A model generated the notes under the pieces. That model saw nothing but the letters and a program-made list of their open reading frames with translations, was not told the origin of the DNA and ran no database searches. 64,000 nucleotides of DNA, taken from contig NZ_JAMSLR010000003.1 of the NCBI RefSeq assembly GCF_023806485.1, forward strand, positions 252,965 through 316,964. Reading direction: 5' to 3'. This document shows positions 36,142 through 43,935 of this stretch, piece by piece. This DNA is from Thermalbibacter longus (GTDB lineage: Bacteria > Chloroflexota > Chloroflexia > Thermomicrobiales > Thermomicrobiaceae). Position 1 is the stretch's first letter. Each line of letters starts with the position of its first letter. A program made the position numbers and the translations under genes.

Positions 36142-37350
36142 ATGAAGCGCGGATACAGTCTCTGGGTAGTCGTGCTGGTGGCGCTGCTGGCGCTGAGCTT
36201 CGGGACGGTTGCTGGCGGGGTCGCCGGAACGGTAGCCGCCTTGCTGGTCGTACCGCGGTCTTCGCCGGTCTCGATGCCCCAGCCGACGGAGGTTGTCACG
36301 GTGGCGACCAGCACCGCCTCGCCGTCGCCGACGGTGGTCGCGCTCCCGTCTCCGACCGCCACGCTTGCGCCGCCCGCGGCCAGTGCGGATGAGGGGGTGT
36401 CGGTCGCTGACATCGTGGAACGTGTCAGCCCGGCCGTCGTCACGGTCGTGAATCGCCAGGCTCTCGGGCTCGGCGGGTTGTTCGGCGACGAGAACGAGCC
36501 CGCGGGCACTGGCACGGGCTTCATTATCGACGAGCAGGGGCACGTCATCACCAACAACCACGTCGTGGAGGGGGCACAGGAGATCGAAGTGCTCTTCTCT
36601 GATGGCTCCAAGGCGTCCGCGCAGCTTGTCGGTGCCGACCGGTTCAGCGACCTGGCCGTGATCAAAGTTGACCCCCCAGTTCCCGGCACGCTCCCGCTGG
36701 GCGACTCCGACCAGCTGAGGCCCGGCGACCGGGTGATCGCCATCGGGAGCACGCTCGGCGACTTCACGAATACGGTGACCGAAGGCGTCGTCAGCGGGCT
36801 CGGGCGGCAGCTCGAGACCCCGGACGGCTTCAACCTGGAAAACATGATCCAGCACGATGCCTCGATCAACCCGGGCAACTCTGGGGGCCCGTTGCTCAAC
36901 CTCCGTGGCGAGGTGGTGGGCGTGAACACCGCGGTCGTCCGGCAGGCGGGCTTCCTTCCCATCGAGGGCTTGGGATTCGCTATCCCCAGTAACACGGTGA
37001 AGATCATCGCCGATCAGCTCATCCAGAACGGGCGCGTCATCCGCCCGTACCTCGGCATCACCTATGAGCCGATTACTCCACGCCAGGCGCTGGCTGGAGA
37101 TCTCCCGGTCGACCACGGCGTGCTGGTGACCGCGGTGGAGCCTGGCTCACCCGCCGACCAGGCTGGAGCCCGCGATGGCGACATCATCACTGCGTTGAAC
37201 GGGCAGGCTATCGACGGTGATCACCCGCTGGTCAACGAGCTGTTCCGCTACCGGCCGGGGGATACGGTGACGATGGAGGTCTTCCGTCCCTCGACCGGCG
37301 AGACGTTGACCTTGCGCGTGCAGCTCGGCGAGCGCCCGGCCGACCTGTGA
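36142..37350 (+). CDS. HtrA/DegP-type serine protease with PDZ domain
   Basis: 402 residues. N-terminal membrane anchor at 6-36, a low-complexity Thr/Ser/Pro/Ala linker (40-82), trypsin-like domain (about 87-290) with the triad His140 (TNNHVV), Asp170 (FSDLAVIKV) and Ser247 (NPGNSGGPL), then one PDZ domain (about 300-400; YLGITYEP, GVLVTAVEPGSPADQAGARDGDII). It degrades or refolds damaged extracytoplasmic proteins. It is divergent from the rhodanese operon and convergent with the SIMPL genes of the ECF-sigma cluster, an envelope-stress setting. Confidence 0.95.
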   Translation: MKRGYSLWVVVLVALLALSFGTVAGGVAGTVAALLVVPRSSPVSMPQPTEVVTVATSTASPSPTVVALPSPTATLAPPAASADEGVSVADIVERVSPAVVTVVNRQALGLGGLFGDENEPAGTGTGFIIDEQGHVITNNHVVEGAQEIEVLFSDGSKASAQLVGADRFSDLAVIKVDPPVPGTLPLGDSDQLRPGDRVIAIGSTLGDFTNTVTEGVVSGLGRQLETPDGFNLENMIQHDASINPGNSGGPLLNLRGEVVGVNTAVVRQAGFLPIEGLGFAIPSNTVKIIADQLIQNGRVIRPYLGITYEPITPRQALAGDLPVDHGVLVTAVEPGSPADQAGARDGDIITALNGQAIDGDHPLVNELFRYRPGDTVTMEVFRPSTGETLTLRVQLGERPADL

Positions 37351-37357
37351 GCAGCTC

Positions 37358-38014
37358 TCAGTCTTCGAGCGTGAACGTCACCGAGACAGTAATGGAGAAC
37401 TCGACGGGCTCGGGTCTCACCTCGGTCGGCTGGTGCTCGGGGACTAGACTCATGGGAGTGTACAGACTGTAGTCTCGCGCTCGGCGACGACGAGGCCAGG
37501 AGTCATCGACTGTGATCTGCACCGCCTTGCCCAGGCGCCGGCCGGCCAGCTCGGCGAGGTGGGCGGCCTTGGTGTGCGCGTCGGCCATCGCGCGGATACG
37601 AGCGTCTCGTTCTGGAGCCGACGGGTCGGCCACGTCGAAACAGTAGAGTTCGACGCTGGTCGCGCCGGACGCCGTCGCCGCGTCGATGACCTCTCCGACA
37701 CGTTCGATCGGTTCAACCGTCACTCGTACCCGATGGCTCACTGAGTATCCGAGGACTGGCCACCGCGCCAGCCTGTAGTCTCGCTGCGGCGTCACGTCGT
37801 ACCACGCGGTGCGGCTGCGCTCGTCCGCGATGCTCTGCGCGCGGAGCGCCGCCAGCACCGCGGCCATCCGGCGGTTGGCTTCGCTCTGCGCGCGTGCCAG
37901 CGTCCGGTCGGATACTTCGACCGTGATGACGACCACCGCTCGATCGGGGACGGCTTCGACCTGCCCCTTGCCCGTGACGCTGATGGAGTCGAACGCGCGA
38001 TGGTGCTCGTCCAT
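37358..38014 (-). CDS. SIMPL-domain (DUF541) protein, no signal peptide
   Basis: 218 residues. ISVTGKGQVEAVPDRAVVVITVEVSDRTLARAQSEANRRM begins the DUF541/YggE-BP26 domain; GYSVSHRVRVTVEPIERVGEVIDAATASGATSVE and AMADAHTKAAHLAELAGRRLGKAVQI continue it. Unlike most members, no signal peptide is present, suggesting a cytoplasmic location. Paralogue of the secreted SIMPL protein 181 bases upstream. Members often act in stress tolerance or form ring oligomers; the mechanism is unknown. Its 3' end is 7 bases from the htrA stop. Confidence 0.88.
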   Translation of the reverse strand: MDEHHRAFDSISVTGKGQVEAVPDRAVVVITVEVSDRTLARAQSEANRRMAAVLAALRAQSIADERSRTAWYDVTPQRDYRLARWPVLGYSVSHRVRVTVEPIERVGEVIDAATASGATSVELYCFDVADPSAPERDARIRAMADAHTKAAHLAELAGRRLGKAVQITVDDSWPRRRRARDYSLYTPMSLVPEHQPTEVRPEPVEFSITVSVTFTLED

Positions 38015-38092
38015 AGCGAACCTCCTCTCGATACCGTGGGCGGCGATGCGCGCTAGCTGGGCCTGAATCGCCGCATCTCCACAGCATAGCGA

Positions 38093-38124
38093 CCGGCCGG
38101 GAACCCAGTGGTTCCCGCCGGCCG
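38093..38124 (-). terminator. Hairpin between the two SIMPL genes
   Basis: GGGAACC (38,099-38,105) pairs with GGTTCCC (38,110-38,116) around CAGT; CGGCC at 38,094-38,098 can extend the stem with GGCCG at 38,120-38,124 across a 3-base bulge. It may end or attenuate transcription of the sigma/anti-sigma/SIMPL operon before the second SIMPL gene. Confidence 0.45.
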
Positions 38125-38195
38125 CGCTACCGCGAGGTTGGGCTCAGGCTCGCTGGCTGGTCAGGCCCAGGCCCGGATCGAGCGTCGTTCCTCCC

Positions 38196-38936
38196 CTACT
38201 GGATCGCGAAATCGACTGTGACCACGACGCTGACCACGGTCTGCCCCGGCGGCAGGGCGTCCGCGGCGCCCGCAGCGGCTCGCGCCTCGACCGGTACTGG
38301 CGGTGGGAAGGCTCCGCCTTCGACGATGCGGATGGGCGATCCCAGGCTGACCCCGGCGAGCTGCGCGAGGTGGCTAGCCCGGTCCCGCGCGTCACGCATC
38401 GCCAGCTCGCGAGCCTGGCGCATGACGGTACTCGGGTCGGCGACCGTGAAGGACACGCCCGAGACCGAGTTGGCGCCTGCGCCCACCGCTGCCTGGATGA
38501 TCTCTCCCGCCCGATCCACCGGCTGAACCTGGACCTCGACCAGATGGACGATCCGGTAGCCGGTGATCGGTTGATCCGGCTGTTCGTAGTTGCGCTCCAC
38601 CCAGATGCTGTAGCTTACCGTCTTGATCTTCTCCTCTGGGATCCCGCGCGCCTGCAACTCTGCCAGCACAGCATCCATGCGCTGGCTCGCCTCCTGCTGG
38701 GCCGTGGCTAGATCTGGGTTGCTAAGCTCGACGCCGAGCGTGACGATGGCCAGATCCGGCCGGATGAAGACGCGTCCCTCGCCGCTGACGCTGATCACGC
38801 GCTCGCTTGGGGTCTGCGCTGCGGCTGGAGACGGTCCGGACACCCCGGCGCCAGTGAACAGCGCGATCAGCGCGCCACCCACCGCCAGGGCGGCGATGGT
38901 CAACGACGCGATGCCGAGACGCTGAAGACCGCTCAT
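38196..38936 (-). CDS. Secreted SIMPL-domain (DUF541) protein
   Basis: 246 residues. ATG at 38,936 with GGAG upstream. Signal peptide at about 1-40 (GLQRLGIASLTIAALAVGGALIALF, with AAAQ near 39). The domain begins ISVSGEGRVFIRPDLAIVTLGVELSN and continues with EEKIKTVSYSIWVERNYEQPD, GYRIVHLVEVQVQPVDRAGEIIQAAVGAGANSVSGVSF and LAMRDARDRASHLAQLAGVSLG, ending in a beta strand SVVVTVDFAI. Extracytoplasmic. It follows the anti-sigma gene by 39 bases, so it is probably part of the same regulon. Confidence 0.92.
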   Translation of the reverse strand: MSGLQRLGIASLTIAALAVGGALIALFTGAGVSGPSPAAAQTPSERVISVSGEGRVFIRPDLAIVTLGVELSNPDLATAQQEASQRMDAVLAELQARGIPEEKIKTVSYSIWVERNYEQPDQPITGYRIVHLVEVQVQPVDRAGEIIQAAVGAGANSVSGVSFTVADPSTVMRQARELAMRDARDRASHLAQLAGVSLGSPIRIVEGGAFPPPVPVEARAAAGAADALPPGQTVVSVVVTVDFAIQ

Positions 38937-38975
38937 CTCGTGTTCTCCTCTCTGCACAATTCTCGTTCGATACAT

Positions 38976-39725
38976 CTACCGCGAGAGACGGTGACGGCGC
39001 GCGGCCAGGCGCGGCAACAAGAAGCCGAGCGCGAGCGCGACCGCGAGCACAATGCCCGCCGCAGCGGTCGCCAGGCGCAAGAGTGAGATCCCGGTCTCGG
39101 CAGGACTGGACTCATCCTCACCGGCGGCTTTCGGCACCGAGCCGGCCGGCGTCGGCTGTGGAGTCGACGGCGCGGCCATAACCGCTACCGGAGCCTCAGG
39201 AGTCGATTCCGTGGCCGGTACCGGGGTACCGGCCGGGGCAATCTCCTGGGCACTCCCGGTTTCGCCGGGTGTCGGCTCGGCCGGTGCGCTGAGCGCGGCG
39301 ACCGGGGTCGCTTCGACCGCCTCCGATGCAGCCTGCCGGTCTGCCGCCGGTTGGGGAGGCGACGCTGGCGTGCCTGCTGGCGCTGGTCCGCCGGCCAGCA
39401 GATCGACGCTCAGCAGCGCTACCAGCAGCAGTGCAGCGATGGCCGAAGACCAGCGAAACAGCGGCTGGTAGCGCAGGTACCACGGCCGGGGACGCAGGCG
39501 CTCTAACTCCTCGCCCGTCAGCGTGAACGAGCGCGGCAGAGCCGGCGCGGGCAGCTCGGCCAGCAGCGCGGTTATGACCTGCAACTCCGCGATCTGCTCC
39601 TGGCAGGCCGTGCAGGTGGCGAGGTGCGCCGACACCGCTGCCGCGACCGCCGGGTCGTCGATCGCCTCGGCGAGGTAGGCCGAGAGGAGCTCATCGTTCG
39701 GATGTCCGTCTGCCGTAAACCGCAT
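38976..39725 (-). CDS. Anti-sigma factor with zinc-finger domain and two membrane segments
   Basis: 249 residues from ATG 39,725. The N-terminal anti-sigma domain has NDELLSAYLAEAI and SAHLATCTACQEQ, the HxxxCxxC zinc motif of ZAS/zf-HC2 anti-sigma factors. A membrane segment follows at about 88-112 (WSSAIAALLLVALLSVDLLAGG), then a long Pro/Ala/Thr/Glu linker, presumably outside, and a second membrane segment at 218-240. Gene order and overlap of function pair it with the ECF sigma immediately upstream. The second C-terminal membrane segment is unusual and would tether both ends of the outer loop. An upstream ATG at 39,803 is an alternative start. Confidence 0.85.
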   Translation of the reverse strand: MRFTADGHPNDELLSAYLAEAIDDPAVAAAVSAHLATCTACQEQIAELQVITALLAELPAPALPRSFTLTGEELERLRPRPWYLRYQPLFRWSSAIAALLLVALLSVDLLAGGPAPAGTPASPPQPAADRQAASEAVEATPVAALSAPAEPTPGETGSAQEIAPAGTPVPATESTPEAPVAVMAAPSTPQPTPAGSVPKAAGEDESSPAETGISLLRLATAAAGIVLAVALALGFLLPRLAARRHRLSR

Positions 39726-39765
39726 GATGCTCGTTGCCTGTTGCTCCTTGTTCGTCGCGTCGCCG

Positions 39766-40413
39766 TTACTCGGATCCCGATGAGCGCTCACTGGGCCCGT
39801 CATTAGCTTGACGCAGGAATCCTTCCAGAAGTTCCCGCGAAGACTCATCGGCAGCCAGAAGTGCCCGCAAGCGAGCGCGCCCGCGGCTCAACCGAGACTT
39901 GACAGTACCCAGCGAGACTCCGGTGATCGCGGCGATCTCCTCGTAGGAGAACCCCTCGACATCGGACAGAATGACGGTGATGCGCTGATCTTCCGGGAGC
40001 ATCGCCAGACCTGCCTCGAGCCGTCGCCGTAGCTCGTCTCGCGTGGCGTGCTCCACCGGGCTTACCGGAGCCGGCTCGACCGACCAGCGAACCCCCAAGT
40101 CCGATCCAGTAAGGTCGAGAGAGGTTGCTGGCCGTCGCTGCATCGAACGAAGCACGTCCAGCGCGCGGTTGTGGGCGATGCGCAGAAGCCAGGCGCGGAA
40201 GCTGCCTCCCCGGTAGTCGTCGAGCGACGTATAGGCGCGGAGAAAGGTCTCCTGTGTGATATCCTCAGCGAGGTAGCGATCGTGGAGCAGGCGGAGCGCC
40301 ACCGCATACACACTACGCTGGTAGCGCTCGACTAGCAGGTTGAAAGCGGCGAGCTCGCCCGAGCGGACCGCCTGGATCAATGCATCGTCTGACGGGTCGA
40401 GATGTACATTCAC
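39766..40413 (-). CDS. ECF-type RNA polymerase sigma factor
   Basis: 215 residues. Region 2 reads FNLLVERYQRSVYAVALRLLHDRYLAEDITQETFLRAY with the typical D-x-x-Q-E-T-F, followed by RAWLLRIAHNRALDVLR (region 2.4). Region 4 has LPEDQRITVILSDVEGFSYEEIAAITGVSLGTVKSRLSRGRARLR, a helix-turn-helix for the -35 element. GTG start. It would direct transcription of an envelope-stress set when released from the membrane anti-sigma factor downstream. No clear autoregulatory ECF promoter was identified by eye. Confidence 0.95.
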   Translation of the reverse strand: MNVHLDPSDDALIQAVRSGELAAFNLLVERYQRSVYAVALRLLHDRYLAEDITQETFLRAYTSLDDYRGGSFRAWLLRIAHNRALDVLRSMQRRPATSLDLTGSDLGVRWSVEPAPVSPVEHATRDELRRRLEAGLAMLPEDQRITVILSDVEGFSYEEIAAITGVSLGTVKSRLSRGRARLRALLAADESSRELLEGFLRQANDGPSERSSGSE

Positions 40414-40483
40414 CGAGCGCGCGCTCCCGCATGGATGATACGAGCAGAGACGGGCTAGTGGATATCGAGCAGGACTATCTGGC

Positions 40484-40489
40484 TATAAT
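40484..40489 (+). promoter_or_regulatory. Candidate -10 element TATAAT
   Basis: An exact TATAAT in the 221-base divergent gap between the ECF sigma and the NarL-type regulator, on the regulator's strand and 146 bases before its ATG. No good -35 lies 16-18 bases upstream, so it would need an activator; the two palindromes at 40,531 and 40,565 lie just downstream. Confidence 0.4.
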
Positions 40490-40530
40490 CCCTCAGCCCG
40501 CAACGACCGTAAACCGATATGAGCGAGTCG

Positions 40531-40548
40531 TGCAACCGGCAGGTTGCA
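40531..40548. promoter_or_regulatory. Perfect inverted repeat TGCAACC-ggca-GGTTGCA
   Basis: A 7-bp perfect palindrome with 4-base spacer between the sigma factor and the response regulator, about 85 bases before the regulator ATG. Size and symmetry fit a dimeric DNA-binding protein; autoregulation by the NarL-type regulator is possible. Confidence 0.45.
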
Positions 40549-40564
40549 TTTCCCGTTAAGTTGT

Positions 40565-40583
40565 GCGGAACGCATGTTTCCGC
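40565..40583. promoter_or_regulatory. Perfect inverted repeat GCGGAA-n7-TTCCGC
   Basis: A second 6-bp palindrome with 7-base spacer, 17 bases downstream of the first and 52 bases before the regulator ATG. It could be an operator or a 5' UTR hairpin. Confidence 0.35.
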
Positions 40584-40634
40584 TATTGTTTGCAGAGCCA
40601 GCGCGAGCAGCGACACCTCGAGGGGGACACAGCC

Positions 40635-41420
40635 ATGATCCACTCGCGCCCTTTTGTGAGCCAGTCTAACGCAGCACGCCGGGAGCGCAACGGCTCTTCA
40701 GGTATCACGCTCGTTCTCGCCGATCAACACCTGCTCTTCCGGCAAGCTCTTCGGCACTATCTGGAAACCGAGCAAGGGATGCGCGTAGTCGGCGAGACCG
40801 GAGATGGCTTCAACCTCGCGTCGCTGGTCGAACTGCGCCGGCCTGATGTCGTCCTGGTCGACTCGGCCTTGCCGGGCCTCGACATCGCCGGCACGATCCG
40901 GCGGATCAAGATGAAGTGTCCCGGCGTGCGTATCGTTGTGTTGTCGCTGGTGGGTGACCGGGATACCTTCCTCAGCGCGGTGCGGGCCGGCGCCGAGGGG
41001 TTCCTGATCAAGGATACCCCGGCTGAAGAAGTGGTATCGGCAATTCGCCAGGTGGCTGAGGGAGGCTCGGTGATCAGCCCGGCGCTCACCGGCGTTCTCC
41101 TGCGAGAATTCCGGCGACTCAGCTCGCTCCAGGAAGGCGTGCCGCCGGTCGGGTTGACGCTACGGGAAATCCAGCTCCTGCGACTCGTGGCTGCCGGATT
41201 GAGCAACAAAGAGATCGCGGAGGCGCTCTGTCTCGCTGAGAGCACGGTCAAGAACCGTCTCTCGCTCCTGTTCGAGAAGCTGAGCGTCAAGGATCGGACA
41301 CAGGCCGCTATCTACGCGCTGATGCATGGGCTCCTTCCGGAGTCGGAGCCGGACTACCCTCCGGCGCTCGCCGAGGGGAGCCTCTCGACTGATCAAAGCA
41401 CGCTACACAGCGTCGGTTGA
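40635..41420 (+). CDS. NarL/FixJ-type response regulator
   Basis: 261 residues from ATG 40,635 with GAGGGGG upstream. Receiver domain at about 25-140: LVLADQHLLFRQALRHYLE, phospho-acceptor in VVLVDSALPGLD, and Lys in FLIKDTPAEEVV; the usual Asp-Asp acidic pair reads Asp-Gln. The C-terminal LuxR helix-turn-helix is LTLREIQLLRLVAAGLSNKEIAEALCLAESTVKNRLSLLFEKLSV. No sensor kinase is adjacent, so it is an orphan regulator here. Two palindromes precede the gene. Confidence 0.9.
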   Translation: MIHSRPFVSQSNAARRERNGSSGITLVLADQHLLFRQALRHYLETEQGMRVVGETGDGFNLASLVELRRPDVVLVDSALPGLDIAGTIRRIKMKCPGVRIVVLSLVGDRDTFLSAVRAGAEGFLIKDTPAEEVVSAIRQVAEGGSVISPALTGVLLREFRRLSSLQEGVPPVGLTLREIQLLRLVAAGLSNKEIAEALCLAESTVKNRLSLLFEKLSVKDRTQAAIYALMHGLLPESEPDYPPALAEGSLSTDQSTLHSVG

Positions 41421-41470
41421 GCCGGTTTTACCCGTCGCACGGGCCGTTGAACAGCCCGGACGGGTCTCGC

Positions 41471-41881
41471 TCAGGGCTGCGGCAGCCGTAAGACATCGAG
41501 CCATTCTCGCCAGTTCGGCTTCGACTCGGGCCGCTGCCTAGATGGCGTTGCCTCGGGCGTCGGCGTGGGGGCAGCGTGCCAGCGTACGATGCCGACCGTC
41601 TCGCCGGGGTAGGCGAGATTGAGCTCGCGCCGGGCGGTCTGCTCGATGTAGGTCCGGTAGTTTCCGGTAGCGTAGCGCTCGAGCTCGGCAGCAAGCTGGT
41701 CATGCTCGCGTTGCAGCGCGGCCAGCGCCTCGCGTCGCACTGCTACCTGCGCTTCGAGCTGGCGGGCCTTCCAGGCTTGCTGGCCGAACGCGACCACGAA
41801 ATAGAGCGTAATCCCGAAGGCCAGCAGCACCAGGAGCTGGCCGCGGAGATTGCCGGCCACCCGGGAACGCTCGCTGGCCAT
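41471..41881 (-). CDS. FtsB/DivIC-like septum formation initiator
   Basis: 136 residues: short cytoplasmic N-terminus, one membrane segment (LLVLLAFGITLYFVVAFG, about 17-35), a coiled coil (ARQLEAQVAVRREALAALQREHDQLAAELER), then GNYRTYIEQTARRELNLAYPGETV, the DivIC/FtsB tail motif, and a Pro/Thr-rich end. It would join the divisome core with FtsL and FtsQ. It begins one base after the gatA stop, in a gatC-gatA-ftsB operon. Confidence 0.85.
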   Translation of the reverse strand: MASERSRVAGNLRGQLLVLLAFGITLYFVVAFGQQAWKARQLEAQVAVRREALAALQREHDQLAAELERYATGNYRTYIEQTARRELNLAYPGETVGIVRWHAAPTPTPEATPSRQRPESKPNWREWLDVLRLPQP

Positions 41882-41882
41882 C

Positions 41883-43382
41883 TCACTCCGTCCCGCCTGA
41901 AGGCGCGCGCCTCGTCACCGCCTCGATCAGCGGCGGCACTGCCCGGTGCCAGGGCGTCGCCTGCTCGTAGGCGTGGGCGACCCGAAGCAGCGTGCCCTCG
42001 TCGAAAGGCCGCCCCATGAACTGCATGCTCACCGGCAGGCCATGAGCGAAGCCGCAGGGGACGGCGATGCCCGGCAGCCCCGCCATGTTGGCCGGAATGG
42101 TGAAGACATCCGAGAGGTACATCTGGATCGGATCGGCCGTGCGCTCGCCGAGCCGGAAGGCGACGGTGGGCGAGGTCGGCGCCAGGATCACGTCGACCTT
42201 CTCGAAGGCCTCGTCGAAATCGCGCTTGATCAGCGTGCGCACCTTCTGGGCTTTGACGTAATACGCATCGTAGTACCCGGCGCTGAGCGCGTAGGTTCCG
42301 AGCATGATACGGCGTTTGACTTCTGGCCCGAAGCCGCGGCCGCGGGTCTGGAGATAACTCTCGAGCAGCGTCTCCCCCTGAAGGCTGAGGCCGTACTTGA
42401 CGCCGTCGTAGCGGGCGAGATTGGCGCTGGCCTCCGATGGGGCGATGATGTAGTAGGTGGCGAGCGCGTACTTCGTGTGCGGGAGCGAGACGGGGACGAT
42501 CTCCGCGCCGAGCCGCTGGAGCTCGGCCACGGCCTCGTCGACGACGCGCTCCACTTCCGGATCCATCCCCGGCACCTGGTACTCCGCGGCGATCCCGATA
42601 CGGATGCCCCGGATGTCGCCGGTCAGCGATGTCTGGTAGTCGGGAACCGGAACGTCGACCGACGTCGAATCGCAGGGGTCGTGGCCGCTGATCGCCTGGA
42701 GCACGATCGCGACGTCCTCGACCGTCCGGCCGAAGGGCCCGATCTGGTCGAGGCTGCTGGCGAAGGCGACCAGGCCATAGCGCGAGACCCGGCCGTACGT
42801 GGGCTTGAGCCCGACCACCCCGCAGAAGCCGGCAGGCTGCCGGATAGAGCCACCGGTGTCGGATCCGAGCGAGACCATCGCCTCGCCCGCTGCGACCGCT
42901 GCGGCCGAGCCGCCGCTCGATCCGCCGGGCACCCGCTCGAGGTCCCAGGGATTGCGCGTCGGGCCGTAGGCCGAGTTCTCGGTCGAGGAGCCCATCGCGA
43001 ACTCGTCGGTATTGGCCTTCCCGACGAAGACCGCGCCCTGCTCGCGCAGCTTGCGGACGACCGTGGCGTCGTACGGCGAGCGGAAGCCCTCCAGGATGCG
43101 CGAGCCGGCGGTGGTCGGCGCATCGACCGTGCAGAGCACGTCCTTGAGCGCGATGGGGATGCCGGTCAACGGGGCGACGTCGCCGCGGGCGATGCGGCGG
43201 TCGGCCTCCTGTGCCTGTGCCAGGGCCACCTCTTCGGTCAGCGTGATGAAAGCATGAATCTGCGGCTCGACCTGACGGATGCGCTCCAGATGTGCCTGCA
43301 GCAGCTCGACGGCGCTGATCTCCCGCCGAGCCAGGCGCGCGCTCGCCTCGGTCACCGTCAGCCGGGTCAGGTCTTCGCTCAC
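41883..43382 (-). CDS. gatA: Glutamyl-tRNA(Gln)/aspartyl-tRNA(Asn) amidotransferase subunit A
   Basis: 499 residues, amidase-signature family. The catalytic set is present: Lys in [12 protein letters not shown], the Gly/Ser-rich [33 protein letters not shown] with the cis-Ser and nucleophile Ser, and the GatA-specific [26 protein letters not shown]. It releases ammonia from glutamine to amidate mischarged Glu-tRNA(Gln) or Asp-tRNA(Asn) with GatB and GatC. GTG 43,382 is chosen because AGGAG lies eight bases upstream; GTG 43,400 is possible. gatC is directly upstream; gatB is not in the window. Confidence 0.96.
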   Translation of the reverse strand: MSEDLTRLTVTEASARLARREISAVELLQAHLERIRQVEPQIHAFITLTEEVALAQAQEADRRIARGDVAPLTGIPIALKDVLCTVDAPTTAGSRILEGFRSPYDATVVRKLREQGAVFVGKANTDEFAMGSSTENSAYGPTRNPWDLERVPGGSSGGSAAAVAAGEAMVSLGSDTGGSIRQPAGFCGVVGLKPTYGRVSRYGLVAFASSLDQIGPFGRTVEDVAIVLQAISGHDPCDSTSVDVPVPDYQTSLTGDIRGIRIGIAAEYQVPGMDPEVERVVDEAVAELQRLGAEIVPVSLPHTKYALATYYIIAPSEASANLARYDGVKYGLSLQGETLLESYLQTRGRGFGPEVKRRIMLGTYALSAGYYDAYYVKAQKVRTLIKRDFDEAFEKVDVILAPTSPTVAFRLGERTADPIQMYLSDVFTIPANMAGLPGIAVPCGFAHGLPVSMQFMGRPFDEGTLLRVAHAYEQATPWHRAVPPLIEAVTRRAPSGGTE

Positions 43383-43396
43383 CGGTGACACTCCTG

Positions 43397-43690
43397 TCAC
43401 GACTGCTCGAGCACGGCGTTGACCTTGAACATGTTGTCCTCGGCGTCGGGCGCGTTCTTGAGCGCGTCCTCGACCGGGAGCGAGGGGCGAACCTCGTCCT
43501 CGCGCCAGACATTCTGCAGTGTGATCACTTGCGCGGTCGGTGGGATCGCCTCGGTGTCGAGTTCCTGGATCAGATTGACGTGCTCGAGGATGGAGGAGAG
43601 CTGCTCGCGCATCCGCTCACGCTCCTCCTCGGTCAGCCCGAGCCGGGCCAGCATCGCCACGTGGTCGACAACTTCTCGGCTGAGCCGCAT
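43397..43690 (-). CDS. gatC: Glu-tRNA(Gln)/Asp-tRNA(Asn) amidotransferase subunit C
   Basis: 97 residues. The N-terminal [42 protein letters not shown] and C-terminal [30 protein letters not shown] are the GatC pattern; it stabilises GatA on GatB. First in the operon with gatA and the ftsB-like gene. Confidence 0.95.
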   Translation of the reverse strand: MRLSREVVDHVAMLARLGLTEEERERMREQLSSILEHVNLIQELDTEAIPPTAQVITLQNVWREDEVRPSLPVEDALKNAPDAEDNMFKVNAVLEQS

Positions 43691-43737
43691 CGGCTACCTC
43701 CCTGGTCCGCATCCCTCCGAGCGGCGGACTGGTACGG

Positions 43738-43746
43738 AGTGTAGCA
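43738..43746 (-). promoter_or_regulatory. Candidate extended -10 element for gatC
   Basis: On the minus strand TGCTACACT forms an extended -10 (TGn plus TACACT) about 50 bases before the gatC ATG. No good -35 is seen. The rest of the 245-base gap to the beta-glucosidase 3' end shows nothing convincing. Confidence 0.35.
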
Positions 43747-43935
43747 CGCGTACGCTCCCTACCGCCGCCCCTGCGCCATGCGGCCCCGAAGGCGAATTAG
43801 CTGTGCAGTGGCTGACGAGAGCACTGAGCCGACTCTAGGGTGGGGGTGACTGGCCGCTCGTGATCAGCCGGCGCCGTTGAGGCATCCCCCGTGCCCGACC
43901 TGGCTGGAACCGCATCATCGGGCGTTCGGGCGAGC

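Noticed and set aside
41430-41465. Possible hairpin between the response regulator and ftsB-like stops
   Set aside because: ACCCGTC/GACGGGT and GGGC/GCCC can pair, but the bulges and large loop make a terminator call unsafe.
41946-43388. 480-codon plus-strand frame opposite gatA
   Set aside because: Antisense of gatA with no recognisable domain or ribosome site.
41743-43512. Long open frame (about 589 codons) in another frame across gatA and the ftsB-like gene
   Set aside because: Arg/Ala/Pro/Gly-rich with no motifs and lying over conserved gatA; a shadow frame.
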